From positions 62,001 through 126,000 of the forward strand of contig JAGOOC010000003.1 of the NCBI GenBank assembly GCA_017992695.1: DNA of 64,000 nucleotides, read 5' to 3'. Both the position numbers and the translations under genes were made by a program. How positions within the stretch are numbered: position 1 is the stretch's first letter; each line of letters opens with the position of its first letter. Below, one piece after another: positions 1 to 9,280 of the stretch. Origin of the DNA: Bacteroides sp. Its GTDB lineage: Bacteria > Bacteroidota > Bacteroidia > Bacteroidales > Bacteroidaceae. The notes below the pieces were generated by a model. It had not been told where the DNA came from. It saw only the letters and a list, made by a program, of their open reading frames with translations, and ran no database searches.

Positions 1-92
1 ATAGGAAATAACACTAAATAATTTCATGCTAGCCCCTGATGAATGTATAATTACAACCGTCAGTGCATCAATTTCTGTTCTATAACGGTAAT

Positions 93-131
93 AAAAAAAA
101 GATGCAATGACTTTTTTCGAGTCATTGCATC
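93..131 (-). terminator. Intrinsic terminator of the ROK kinase gene
   Basis: A perfect 12-bp stem (101-112 with 120-131, loop of 7) is followed on the minus strand by eight T residues (93-100). It lies 36 bp past the kinase stop codon. On the plus strand only TTTTC follows the stem, so it acts mainly on minus-strand transcripts. Bases 1-92 hold nothing I can support. Confidence 0.85.
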
Positions 132-166
132 TTTTCAATAATGGGGTTAGAGTCGAGGCTCTTTTT

Positions 167-1174
167 TTAATCTTTCAATTCCCAAGCCAATGCGCTTGCA
201 CCTAGTACAGCAGCATCAGAGTCTTTTAGTTCTGAAACCAACAACTTCGTTTTTCCTTGATAAATCTTGAGAATGTTATCGTTGATTGCTTTTTGAATAG
301 GCTTCATGATATAATCGCCCGATTTAGCTAAACCACCGAATAGAATAATTGCCTCGGGGCTTGAGAAAGCAATAAAGTCGGCCAATGCTTCACCTAACAC
401 AGTGCCGGTGAAATCGAAAATCTCATGTGCAATCTTATCTCCTTTTACAGCTGCTTCATATACATCTTTTGAAGTGATGTTTTCGGCTGGGATGTTACGC
501 AAGAGACTTGCATCGGTGCGCGCTGCCAATATTTCACGGGCAGTGCGAGCTACACCGGTAGCCGAACAATAGGTTTCAAGACAACCATGACGACCGCAAC
601 CACACAAACGACCATTCTCGCGACGTACAATAATGTGGCCTAACTCGCCGGCAAAGCCGTCGTGACCATAAACAATCTGACCATTGATAACGATGCCGCT
701 ACCTACACCGGTTCCCAGAGTGATCATGATGAATTCTTTCATTCCGCGTGCAGCGCCATATGTCATTTCGCCTACTGCGGCTGCATTGGCGTCGTTGGTA
801 AGCGCAGTTGGAATGCCCAATCGCTCTTCGAACATAGCCGCCAATGGAATAATTCCTTTCCAAGGCAAGTTGGGTGCAAATTCGATGGTTCCGCTGTAAT
901 AGTTACCATTAGGAGCACCAATACCAATGCCTTTGATCTTCTCTACACCACCATGAGCAATGATGAGAGGAAGTAAGTTTTTGCACACTTCGTCAACATA
1001 CTCATCTACCGTAGTATAGATCTGCGTTTTTACAGCACCACTGGCAATGATTGTTCCGCGTGCATCTACAATACCAAAGATAGTGTTTGTGCCACCAATG
1101 TCAATACCTACTACATAGGGTCTTTCCATGCTTGAATTCATGTTGTTCTTATTTAAAAGGGTTAGTTTATCCAT
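167..1174 (-). CDS. ROK family sugar kinase (glucokinase-like)
   Basis: Cytoplasmic ATP-dependent hexose kinase of the ROK family, probably phosphorylating glucose or a related hexose for glycolysis. The phosphate-binding motif DIGGTN lies near residue 25, LTNDANAAAVGE near 125 carries the expected catalytic Asp, and the ROK zinc motif CGCGRHGC lies near 192, followed by LETYCSATG. The length of 335 aa is slightly long for the family (about 300-325). Met12 or Met16 (MERPYVVGIDIGG) are plausible shorter starts, because conserved sequence only begins there. It is a single gene, divergent from the efflux operon and closed by a strong terminator. ROK proteins also include N-acetylmannosamine and fructose kinases and repressors; no HTH is present here, so a kinase is likely but its sugar is unproven. 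Confidence 0.88.
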   Translation of the reverse strand: MDKLTLLNKNNMNSSMERPYVVGIDIGGTNTIFGIVDARGTIIASGAVKTQIYTTVDEYVDEVCKNLLPLIIAHGGVEKIKGIGIGAPNGNYYSGTIEFAPNLPWKGIIPLAAMFEERLGIPTALTNDANAAAVGEMTYGAARGMKEFIMITLGTGVGSGIVINGQIVYGHDGFAGELGHIIVRRENGRLCGCGRHGCLETYCSATGVARTAREILAARTDASLLRNIPAENITSKDVYEAAVKGDKIAHEIFDFTGTVLGEALADFIAFSSPEAIILFGGLAKSGDYIMKPIQKAINDNILKIYQGKTKLLVSELKDSDAAVLGASALAWELKD

Positions 1175-1314
1175 TTTGGGTCCACAAATTACGCAAAGAA
1201 GATTGATATCACAAAATGTTTTTTATAAAAAGTTCAACTTGTTTGCAACTTTTCGTATCTTTTGCACGTCTAATTATATAAATCAGACTAAATGAGAAAC
1301 TAAATAAAGAAACT

Positions 1315-2031
1315 GTGATACAATTAAGAGATATCAATAAGACCTACGACAACGGAGCACCCCTTCATGTGCTCAAAGGCATCAACCTCGACATTGAGCG
1401 AGGAGAGTTTGTTTCAATCATGGGAGCATCGGGTTCTGGAAAATCTACTTTGTTGAATATCTTGGGCATCCTCGATAATTATGACACAGGTGAGTATCAC
1501 CTAAACGGTGTGCTGATCAAAGACCTCAGCGAAACGAAAGCAGCCGAGTATCGAAACCGGATGATTGGATTCATTTTTCAATCGTTCAATCTTATCTCCT
1601 TTAAAAATGCCGTTGAAAATGTAGCTTTGCCACTCTTTTACCAAGGCGTTAGCCGGAAGAAACGCAATGCACTGGCACTCGAATACCTCGACAAATTGGG
1701 GCTGAAAGAGTGGGCACACCACATGCCCAACGAGCTGAGTGGTGGACAAAAGCAACGTGTAGCCATTGCCCGGGCACTGATTACAAATCCACAGATCATT
1801 CTTGCCGATGAACCTACGGGGGCGCTTGATAGCAAAACCTCGGTAGAAGTGATGCAGATTCTTAAAGAACTGCATGCTACGGGGATGACCATCATTGTAG
1901 TAACTCATGAGAGTGGTGTAGCCAATCAGACGGACAAGATTATACACATCAAAGATGGCATTATTGAGCGAATTGAGGATAACAGAGAGCACGATTCATC
2001 GTTGTTCGACAAGAGCGGTTATGTGAAATGA
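1315..2031 (+). CDS. ABC transporter ATP-binding protein, MacB/LolD type
   Basis: Cytoplasmic ATPase of a MacB-type (type VII) exporter. All motifs are present: Walker A GASGSGKST near residue 38, the ABC signature LSGGQKQRVAIARAL near 141, Walker B IILADEP near 161, and the H-loop VVTHE near 195. At 238 aa it is a stand-alone nucleotide-binding domain. The start is GTG (GTG ATA CAA); no in-frame ATG precedes the conserved MIQLRDINKTY. It is the first gene of a five-gene operon with two permeases, an adaptor and a TolC. A TATCTTTTG string at 1256-1264 resembles the -7 box with one extra base, without a convincing -33 box. Confidence 0.92.
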   Translation: MIQLRDINKTYDNGAPLHVLKGINLDIERGEFVSIMGASGSGKSTLLNILGILDNYDTGEYHLNGVLIKDLSETKAAEYRNRMIGFIFQSFNLISFKNAVENVALPLFYQGVSRKKRNALALEYLDKLGLKEWAHHMPNELSGGQKQRVAIARALITNPQIILADEPTGALDSKTSVEVMQILKELHATGMTIIVVTHESGVANQTDKIIHIKDGIIERIEDNREHDSSLFDKSGYVK

Positions 2032-2085
2032 CGAATCCATGACGAACATTTAGTATCAATCATTCACCATTAATCAACAATTTTT

Positions 2086-3345
2086 ATGTTTGACATTTGG
2101 CAAGAGATATATAGTACGATTAAGCGCAACAAGATGCGAACGCTCCTCACCGGTTTTGCCGTAGCGTGGGGGATATTCATGTTGATTGTGCTGTTGGGAG
2201 CTGGCAACGGACTGATTCATGCTTTTGAGAAGTCGGCTTCGGAACGCGCGATGAACTCCATAAAGATATTTCCCGGATGGACGACCAAAGCCTACGACGG
2301 GCTGAAGGAGGGGCGAAACATTCAGCTCGATAACAAAGATTTGAAGGCTACAGCAACGAACTTTACCGATAATGTAATTAGTACAGGAGCTACCGTGCGT
2401 CAAAACAATGTGAACGTAAGTTTCGGATCTGAATATGTAAATCTTACGCTTTTCGGTGTGTTTCCTGACTACACAGCCGTGGAGACAGTAAAATCGGCCG
2501 GTGGACGATTTGTCAACGACATTGACATACGCGAAAGACGAAAGACCATTGTGCTGCACAAGAAGAGTGCCGAAATACTGTTTGGTAAAACGAAGACAGA
2601 GCCTATCGGCCAATTTGTGAATGCCGGAGGGGTCGCTTTTCAGGTGGTAGGGTTGTACGAAGATCAAGGCGATAAGGATTCAAATGAGGCATACATGCCT
2701 TTTTCAACGCTTCAAACCATATATAACAAAGGTGACAAACTGAACAATATCATTTTTACAACCAAGAATATGGACACAGAAGTGGCCAACAAAGCTTTTG
2801 AAAAACGCTATCGTCGACAATTGGCGAGTAACCATCGCTTTGACCCCTCAGATGATAGTGCTATTTGGATATGGAATCGTTTCACGCAATACTTGCAACA
2901 ACAAACGGCTACAAGCATCTTGCGCACAGCCATTTGGGTGATTGGGCTCTTTACGTTGCTGAGCGGCATCGTAGGCGTATCAAACATTATGCTTATCACG
3001 GTGAAAGAGCGCACCCGAGAGTTTGGTATTCGTAAGGCATTGGGTGCTAAACCCTCTTCTATCCTTTGGCTTATCATCATAGAGAGTGTAGCCATCACAA
3101 CGATGTTTGGATATATTGGCATGGTGGCAGGCATCGGAGCCACAGAGTGGATGAATGCTTCGTTTGGTACCCAAACGATGGATAACGGCATGGGGTCGGC
3201 AACAGTGTTCCTGAATCCCACTGTAGACATTTCTATCGCTATACAAGCCACGCTGACGCTGATTGTGGCAGGTACGTTGGCGGGTTTTTTCCCGGCACGC
3301 AAAGCGGTGAGCATACGACCCATTGAAGCACTTAGAGCAGATTAA
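2086..3345 (+). CDS. MacB-type ABC transporter permease (first copy)
   Basis: Inner-membrane permease of the exporter, 419 aa. It has one N-terminal transmembrane helix (about 20-42), a periplasmic MacB-PCD domain (about 50-270), and a C-terminal FtsX domain with three helices. The FtsX block contains VSNIMLITVKERTREFGIRKALGA-type sequence near 300-325, the hallmark of this family, and the protein ends in IRPIEALRAD, the usual FtsX tail. It lies 54 bp after the ATPase gene and 5 bp before a second permease, so a heterodimeric channel is likely. Substrate is unknown; relatives export antibiotics, peptides or lipids. Confidence 0.9.
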   Translation: MFDIWQEIYSTIKRNKMRTLLTGFAVAWGIFMLIVLLGAGNGLIHAFEKSASERAMNSIKIFPGWTTKAYDGLKEGRNIQLDNKDLKATATNFTDNVISTGATVRQNNVNVSFGSEYVNLTLFGVFPDYTAVETVKSAGGRFVNDIDIRERRKTIVLHKKSAEILFGKTKTEPIGQFVNAGGVAFQVVGLYEDQGDKDSNEAYMPFSTLQTIYNKGDKLNNIIFTTKNMDTEVANKAFEKRYRRQLASNHRFDPSDDSAIWIWNRFTQYLQQQTATSILRTAIWVIGLFTLLSGIVGVSNIMLITVKERTREFGIRKALGAKPSSILWLIIIESVAITTMFGYIGMVAGIGATEWMNASFGTQTMDNGMGSATVFLNPTVDISIAIQATLTLIVAGTLAGFFPARKAVSIRPIEALRAD

Positions 3346-3350
3346 CAATT

Positions 3351-4592
3351 ATGAGAATAGACATTGATTCGTGTGAGGAAATTCTTCTCACCATTACAAG
3401 AAATAAAACCCGAAGCTTGCTAACGGCATTCGGTGTCTTTTGGGGTATCTTTATGCTTGTAGCACTTATTGGTGGCGGGCAAGGGATGCAAAATATGATG
3501 CAGAAGAATTTCGAAGGCTTTGCTACAAATTCAGGTTTTATTTGGCCGCAGAAGACGGGCGAGGCTTATAAAGGCTTTCGCAAAGGACGCTGGTGGCGCT
3601 TGAACAACGATGATGTAGCGCGTGTAAGACAAAACGTAGAGGGTATGGCCGTAGTAACACCAACGGTGAACCGCTGGGGAGCAACGACGATATATGGTGA
3701 CAAAAAATATTCGGCCATTGTAAAAGGACTCTATCCCGAATACAATCACATTGAAACGCAGCAGATATCGTATGGACGCTTTATCAACGATGTAGATGTG
3801 AGCGAGGCACGTAAAGTGTGTGTGATTGGCAAACGGGTGTACGAAAGCCTGTTTAAAGTTGGCGAAGATCCTTGTGGCAAATTCATACGCATTGACGGTA
3901 TCTACTATCGCGTGGTGGGCGTTTGTGTGTCAGAAGGCAACATCAACATCAATGGACAGGCATCCGAAAGCGTAGTGCTACCCTTTAGCACCATGCAGCA
4001 AGCCTATAACTTGGGGCACAACATTGACATGATCTGTTTCACCGTGAATCCGGGTGTTAAAGTATCATCCTTGCAACCCGAGATTGAACGAGTGGTGAAA
4101 GAGCCTCACCTTATCTCTCCCGATGATAAACAGGCGGTGATGCTACTGAATGCCGAAGCCATGTTCTCTATGGTTGACAACCTGTTTATTGGCATACGCA
4201 TTCTTATCTGGATGGTTGGGTTGGGCACGCTGTTGGCCGGTGCAATCGGAGTGTCGAATATCATGATGGTGACTGTAAAGGAGCGTACTACCGAGATTGG
4301 TATACGCAGAGCTATTGGAGCCCGTCCACGAGATATACTGCAACAGATTTTATCGGAGAGCATGGTGCTTACGGCATTGGCCGGCATGGCGGGCATATCG
4401 TTTGCCGTATTGGTGCTTCAGGTGATGGACGTAGCAACTGCCAAAGGAGCAACAAGATATGATTTCCAAGTATCGTTCGGGCTTGCTGTAGGTACCTGTG
4501 TGCTGCTCGTGGCATTGGGTATGCTGGCGGGACTTGCTCCAGCCTACCGTGCCATGGCTATCAAACCGATAGAGGCCATACGCGATGAATGA
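3351..4592 (+). CDS. MacB-type ABC transporter permease (second copy)
   Basis: Second inner-membrane permease, 413 aa, with the same architecture as its upstream neighbour: N-terminal helix, periplasmic MacB-PCD domain, and FtsX domain with VSNIMMVTVKERTTEIGIRR near residue 300 and the tail IKPIEAIRDE. The two permeases are clearly paralogous but diverged, which suggests old duplication and an obligate heterodimer around one ATPase dimer. The gene starts 5 bp after the previous stop, so translation is probably coupled. Confidence 0.9.
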   Translation: MRIDIDSCEEILLTITRNKTRSLLTAFGVFWGIFMLVALIGGGQGMQNMMQKNFEGFATNSGFIWPQKTGEAYKGFRKGRWWRLNNDDVARVRQNVEGMAVVTPTVNRWGATTIYGDKKYSAIVKGLYPEYNHIETQQISYGRFINDVDVSEARKVCVIGKRVYESLFKVGEDPCGKFIRIDGIYYRVVGVCVSEGNININGQASESVVLPFSTMQQAYNLGHNIDMICFTVNPGVKVSSLQPEIERVVKEPHLISPDDKQAVMLLNAEAMFSMVDNLFIGIRILIWMVGLGTLLAGAIGVSNIMMVTVKERTTEIGIRRAIGARPRDILQQILSESMVLTALAGMAGISFAVLVLQVMDVATAKGATRYDFQVSFGLAVGTCVLLVALGMLAGLAPAYRAMAIKPIEAIRDE

Positions 4593-4649
4593 GATTTGTA
4601 AAATGAAAACGAAACAGGTATACTAATAAGATTAATAATATAAGCTAAG

Positions 4650-5753
4650 ATGAAAAAGTTTCTGAAAATCACACTACTGGTGGTGCTGGCCGCCATATTA
4701 ATTGGGACGTTCGTATTCTTATGGATGAAGTCGAAACCCAAAGCCATTGTATACGAAACGGTGAAGGCCGAGGTTACTGACTTGCAAAAGACAACCGTAG
4801 CCACCGGGAAGGTGGAACCACGCGATGAGATTTTGATTAAGCCGCAGATCTCGGGTATCATTTCCGAGTTGTACAAAGAGGCCGGACAGACAATCAAGAA
4901 GGGAGAGGTCATAGCCAAAGTAAAGGTAATCCCTGAATTGGGGCAATTGAATTCGGCCGAAAGTCGTGTGCGGTTGGCACAGATCAATGCCACACAGGCT
5001 GCTACCGATTTTAGTCGCATCGAGAAGCTTTACAAAGAGAAGCTCATCAGCCGAGAGGATTTCGAGAAAAGCGAATTGAGCTTGAAACAATCGCGCGAAG
5101 AGGTGCAAACGGCTAAAGATGCACTCGAAATTATCAAAGAGGGAATCACGAAAAACAGTGCCTCTTTCTCGAGTACTATGATTCGATCGACCATCGACGG
5201 ATTGATCTTGGATATTCCCGTGAAGGCAGGTAATTCGGTGATTATGAGCAATACGTTTAATGACGGAACCACCATTGCCACCGTAGCCAACATGAACGAC
5301 CTCATCTTTAAAGGTAAGATCGATGAGACGGAAGTAGGTCGCATTCACGAAGGCATGCCGGTGAAACTAACTATCGGTGCATTACAAAACCTCACCTTCG
5401 AGGCTGTGCTCGAATACATTTCGCCTAAGGGGGTAGAGGAGAACGGCGCCAATCAATTCGAAATCAAGGCTGCTATTCATGTGCCCGATACAGTGAAGAT
5501 TCGCTCCGGATACTCGGCCAATGCAGAGATTGTGCTTCAACGCGCCACCAAAGTGCTTGCTGTGCCCGAAAGTGTGATTGAATTTAGCGGAGACTCTACG
5601 TTTGTTTACGTGATGACCGACTCGCTTCCCGAACAAAAATTTCAACGCAAACAGGTCACAACCGGTTTGAGCGATGGCATCAAGATCGAAGTTAAAAAAG
5701 GAATGACGGGCAAAGATAAGGTTCGCGGAGCAGAGAAAAAAGAGAAGAAGTAG
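4650..5753 (+). CDS. Periplasmic adaptor (membrane fusion protein), MacA/HlyD type
   Basis: Adaptor subunit linking the inner-membrane permeases to TolC. The 367-aa protein has one N-terminal membrane anchor (about 5-25), a first lipoyl half (IKPQISGIISELYKEAGQTI, about 62-81), a coiled-coil hairpin (about 95-170, with NATQAATDFSRIEKLYKEK), a second lipoyl half (about 175-195), then beta-barrel and membrane-proximal domains ending in a Lys/Glu-rich tail. The fold order matches MacA. It is the fourth gene of the operon. Confidence 0.9.
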   Translation: MKKFLKITLLVVLAAILIGTFVFLWMKSKPKAIVYETVKAEVTDLQKTTVATGKVEPRDEILIKPQISGIISELYKEAGQTIKKGEVIAKVKVIPELGQLNSAESRVRLAQINATQAATDFSRIEKLYKEKLISREDFEKSELSLKQSREEVQTAKDALEIIKEGITKNSASFSSTMIRSTIDGLILDIPVKAGNSVIMSNTFNDGTTIATVANMNDLIFKGKIDETEVGRIHEGMPVKLTIGALQNLTFEAVLEYISPKGVEENGANQFEIKAAIHVPDTVKIRSGYSANAEIVLQRATKVLAVPESVIEFSGDSTFVYVMTDSLPEQKFQRKQVTTGLSDGIKIEVKKGMTGKDKVRGAEKKEKK

Positions 5754-5825
5754 TTGTAGTAGGCAAAGAAGAATGCGAAGTGTAAATCTTGATCGTGAAA
5801 AGTCTAATTATTAACAATCAATTGA

Positions 5826-7139
5826 ATGAAGAAGCAATTAATCATATTATCGGTGGCCGTTTGTTGCTCCACCACTCAGGCACAAGAGAGCTGGAGCTTG
5901 CGTCAATGCATCGACTATGCCATTGAGCACAATATTAATATTCGGCAAGCAACCAACCAAACCGAACAAAATGCGGTGGATGTAAATACAACCAAGTGGG
6001 CGCGTTTACCCAACCTAAACGGATCGGCAGGGCAGAATTGGAGTTGGGGACGTGCGGCCTCACCGGTTGACAATACGTACAGCAATATGAACAATGCCAG
6101 TACGCAGTTCAGCCTCAATACGAACGTACCGCTTTTTACCGGATTGCAAATCCCCAATCAATATGCGCTTTCAAAATTAAACCTGAAGGCTGCTGTTGAA
6201 GATTTAAATAAAGCGAAAGAGGATATTGCGATTAACGTGGCATCGTCTTACCTGCAGGTCTTGTTTAATGTCGAGCTGAACAAGGTTGCTGCCAGCCAAG
6301 TGCTGCTCAGCAAAGAACAGTTGAGTCGCATTGCTCGGTTAGGCGAACTGGGTAAAGCCTCGCCTGCCCAAGTGGCCGAAGCCAAAGCGCGTGTAGCACA
6401 AGATGAGATGAACGCCGTGCAAGCCGACAACAACTATCGGTTGGCACTACTTGACTTGAGCCAACTGCTCGAGCTGCCTACGCCAGAGGGCTTTCGCATC
6501 ATGAATCCCGACACGGCATTGACTTTCACCAACCTCACGCCACCCGATGAGATCTATGCTGAAGCGATAGTGAGCAAACCGGGTATTCGGGCTGCACAGC
6601 TTCGCCTGGAAGGGAGCGAGAAAAGTATCCGCATTGCACAAAGTAATTTCTATCCACAATTATCGTTGGGTGCCGGACTGGGAACGAACTATTACACCTT
6701 AAACGGTGAGGCCGAGGTAGCTTTCGGTTCACAACTCAAGAATAACTTGAATAAATACATCGGTTTCAACCTGAACGTTCCGCTGTTTAACCGCTTTACG
6801 ACGCGCAACCGTGTGCGTACAGCCCGTTTACAGCAAATGAATTTCGCCTTGCAACTTGATCAAACGAAAAAGGCGCTCTATAAGGAGATTCAACAAGCTT
6901 GGTACAATGCGGTGGCTGCCGAGAGTAACTACAACAGCAGTTTGGTTGCCGTTCAGGCCAATGAAGAGTCGTTTAGGCTGATGAACGAGAAGTTTGACAA
7001 CGGCAAAGCTACAGCTGTAGAGTATAATGAAGCAAAGCAACTACTTGTTAAAGCATTGTCGGATAACATACAAGCTAAATATGATTATCTTTTCCGCACC
7101 AAGATTCTTGATTTCTATAAAGGGCGGATGATAGAGTGA
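5826..7139 (+). CDS. TolC family outer-membrane efflux protein (first copy)
   Basis: Outer-membrane channel of the tripartite exporter. The 437-aa protein begins with a signal peptide (cleavage probably after TTQAQ, near residue 20) and continues with the two-fold repeated helical hairpins of the OEP family; WSLRQCIDYAIEHNINIRQA is the usual first helix. It closes the operon; the next gene has its own promoter at 7162-7195. TolC homologues in this group often serve only their own operon. Confidence 0.9.
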   Translation: MKKQLIILSVAVCCSTTQAQESWSLRQCIDYAIEHNINIRQATNQTEQNAVDVNTTKWARLPNLNGSAGQNWSWGRAASPVDNTYSNMNNASTQFSLNTNVPLFTGLQIPNQYALSKLNLKAAVEDLNKAKEDIAINVASSYLQVLFNVELNKVAASQVLLSKEQLSRIARLGELGKASPAQVAEAKARVAQDEMNAVQADNNYRLALLDLSQLLELPTPEGFRIMNPDTALTFTNLTPPDEIYAEAIVSKPGIRAAQLRLEGSEKSIRIAQSNFYPQLSLGAGLGTNYYTLNGEAEVAFGSQLKNNLNKYIGFNLNVPLFNRFTTRNRVRTARLQQMNFALQLDQTKKALYKEIQQAWYNAVAAESNYNSSLVAVQANEESFRLMNEKFDNGKATAVEYNEAKQLLVKALSDNIQAKYDYLFRTKILDFYKGRMIE

Positions 7140-7161
7140 TCAGTAGCAATAATCTTGCTAA

Positions 7162-7195
7162 TTTGTATCTGGACAATCATTTATAGTTAACTTTG
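7162..7195 (+). promoter_or_regulatory. Bacteroidales-type promoter of the glycosyltransferase gene
   Basis: TTTG at 7162-7165 and TAACTTTG at 7188-7195 match the -33/-7 consensus (TTTG, TAnnTTTG) with a 22-nt gap. The start codon lies 28 bp downstream of the -7 box. Confidence 0.65.
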
Positions 7196-7223
7196 CTGCC
7201 TAAAGGATAAATAACAGAAGCGA

Positions 7224-9173
7224 ATGAATCGAAAGATAATTACCATAATGGCTGTGATAGGAGGTGTACTTGTTGCAGCCATTGTTGGATTGTACCTGGA
7301 GCGCAACAGTTTGCTGGAATTTATGGCAGAGAAGCACATCCGGCGCATAGAGACCACTCACGGATTGAACATTGCTTACGATGAAATGCGATTGAAAGGG
7401 TTGGACGAAATCTTGTTGCGCAACCTTTCGGTGGTACCCGATAAACGTGACACGTTGCTCACTTTGCAGTCGCTTGATGTTTGTTTAGATTTCTGGCAAC
7501 TGCTTCGTGGCAGTATTGAGGTAGAGCATGTGTTACTCGACGGACTGGACATCACGCTAAACAAGCAAGGCACTGTGGCTAATTACGATTTCTTGTTTCG
7601 TAAGCAGTTGACAGGAGCAACCGACGAACCTCAAGAGGCGAATTATGCCCTGCAAGCCAATCGCATGCTCCATTTGCTTTACGGCTTATTGCCATCTAAC
7701 GGAAAACTACACCGTGTTTGCATCACCGAACGAGAAAACAGCAACTTTGTTACGCTAACCATTCCATCGTTTATTATCACTGAAAATCGGTTTCGCTCTG
7801 AAGTAACTGTGCTTGAGGATACGCTGGCGCAATATTGGGTTACTTGTGGTGAGCTGAATCGAGCCAAGCAGACACTAAAAACCGAACTATACACCTCGGG
7901 AAACAATAAAATATCCATCCCTTACATCCAACGTCGCTTTGGTGCAACGATTACGTTTGATACCCTGGTATACAGCTTGACGAAAGCAGGTGAAGACCCC
8001 TTAACGATCACCGGACAAGCCGGTGTAAGTGGGCTTGAAGTGTTTCATAAAGCACTTTTACCTCAAGCCATTCGGCTTGATCGTGGACAGATAACTTATC
8101 AGTTTAATGTGATGCCACGGAGTATTGAGCTGGATAGCGCTACCGTTATTCGTTTCAATCGCCTTGAGTTCCATCCCTATCTTCGAGCTGCCAAGTCCAA
8201 TCGAATGGTCGAGCCCAATCGAGCTGTCAAACCCAATCAAGTCGCTAAATCCAATCGAGCGTGGCATTTTATCGCATCCTTATCTAAATCCTGGTTTCCT
8301 TCCGACGAGTTATTTGGTTCATTGCCCCCGGGCTTGTTCAGCAACCTCGATGGCATCCGCACCAGTGGTAGTTTGGCCTATACGTTTTTTCTTGATGTTG
8401 ATTTAGAACAACTTGATAGTTTGAAGCTGTTTTCGGAATTGCGAGAGAAAGATTTCCGAATGGTGCACTATGGAGCAACGAATTTAGGTAAAATGTCTGA
8501 AGAGTTTCTTTACACCGCCTACGAAAACGGACAGGCGGTACGGACCTTTCCCGTAGGCCCCTCGTGGGAACACTTTGCACCGCTGGATAGCATTTCACCT
8601 CTGTTGAAGATGGCTGTAATGCAAAGTGAGGACGGTGCTTTCTTCTATCATCGCGGCTTCTTGCCCGATGCCATCCGTGAGGCGTTGATACACGATTTGA
8701 AGGTACGTCGCTTTGCGCGTGGTGGCAGCACCATTACCATGCAGTTGGTGAAGAACGTGTTTTTGAACCGAAACAAGAACTTTGCTCGAAAGCTCGAAGA
8801 GGCGCTTATCGTTTGGTTGATAGAGACCAAACGTTTAACAACCAAGGAGAGGATGTATGAAGTCTATTTGAATATAGTGGAATGGGGGCCAAACATCTAT
8901 GGAGCGCACGAAGCTGCTGCGTATTATTTCGAGAAACGTCCTTCCCAACTTACCGTGGAAGAGAGCATTTTTTTGGCCTCTATTATCCCCAAACCAAAGC
9001 ATTTTCGCCGTTCGTTTACCGAAGATATGCAGTTGAAGGAGCATATGGAAGGGTATTATCGTCTCATTGCCGAACGCTTGTTTAAAAAGGGATTGATTAG
9101 CGAAGCGCAGGCTGATAGTATACGTCCTGAAATTGAGGTGACGGGAGAGGCGAAAAACAGTATGCTCCCTTAG
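7224..9173 (+). CDS. Monofunctional peptidoglycan glycosyltransferase (GT51) with large N-terminal extension
   Basis: Inner-membrane enzyme polymerising lipid II. The GT51 domain occupies roughly residues 440-625 of 649. Its five motifs are visible: EDGAFFYHRG (catalytic Glu), GGSTITMQLVKN, RKLEEALIVWLIE, YEVYLNIVEWGPNIYGAHEAA in pieces, and the P-x-H region. No transpeptidase domain follows, so it is not a bifunctional PBP. The N-terminus has one membrane helix (about 5-25) and then about 400 residues that look like an AsmA/DUF748-style beta-rich periplasmic region (inference). An 18-bp tandem repeat expands the linker (see separate entry). The gene is single and ends at a long hairpin. Confidence 0.85.
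   Translation: MNRKIITIMAVIGGVLVAAIVGLYLERNSLLEFMAEKHIRRIETTHGLNIAYDEMRLKGLDEILLRNLSVVPDKRDTLLTLQSLDVCLDFWQLLRGSIEVEHVLLDGLDITLNKQGTVANYDFLFRKQLTGATDEPQEANYALQANRMLHLLYGLLPSNGKLHRVCITERENSNFVTLTIPSFIITENRFRSEVTVLEDTLAQYWVTCGELNRAKQTLKTELYTSGNNKISIPYIQRRFGATITFDTLVYSLTKAGEDPLTITGQAGVSGLEVFHKALLPQAIRLDRGQITYQFNVMPRSIELDSATVIRFNRLEFHPYLRAAKSNRMVEPNRAVKPNQVAKSNRAWHFIASLSKSWFPSDELFGSLPPGLFSNLDGIRTSGSLAYTFFLDVDLEQLDSLKLFSELREKDFRMVHYGATNLGKMSEEFLYTAYENGQAVRTFPVGPSWEHFAPLDSISPLLKMAVMQSEDGAFFYHRGFLPDAIREALIHDLKVRRFARGGSTITMQLVKNVFLNRNKNFARKLEEALIVWLIETKRLTTKERMYEVYLNIVEWGPNIYGAHEAAAYYFEKRPSQLTVEESIFLASIIPKPKHFRRSFTEDMQLKEHMEGYYRLIAERLFKKGLISEAQADSIRPEIEVTGEAKNSMLP
8193..8261 (+). repeat. 18-bp in-frame tandem repeat in the GT51 gene
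   Basis: Nearly four units of 18 bp (8193, 8211, 8229, 8247), each centred on CCAATC. They encode the hexads KSNRMV, EPNRAV, KPNQVA and KSNRA(W). The insertion lies in the predicted periplasmic linker and leaves the frame open. Confidence 0.8.
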
Positions 9174-9209
9174 TGCTTGTTTTCCTCATGCTTCCGCCTT
9201 CCCCAAAAT

Positions 9210-9260
9210 ATAAATGGTTCATAAGTTGCACTTTTCTGCTGCAAGTTATGAACCATTTAT
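9210..9260. terminator. Long hairpin between converging genes
   Basis: Two 21-nt arms (9210-9230 and 9240-9260) pair with one mismatch around a 9-nt loop. It sits between the GT51 gene (+) and the secreted protein gene (-) and probably ends both transcripts. There is no clean T-tract, so it may also be a processing or stability hairpin. Confidence 0.6.
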
Positions 9261-9280
9261 GACTAAAAGCCTTGAAGCTT

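Noticed and set aside
8125-8406. Plus-strand open frame of 93 residues rich in NPIE repeats
   Set aside because: It is the other reading frame of the 18-bp repeat in the glycosyltransferase gene.
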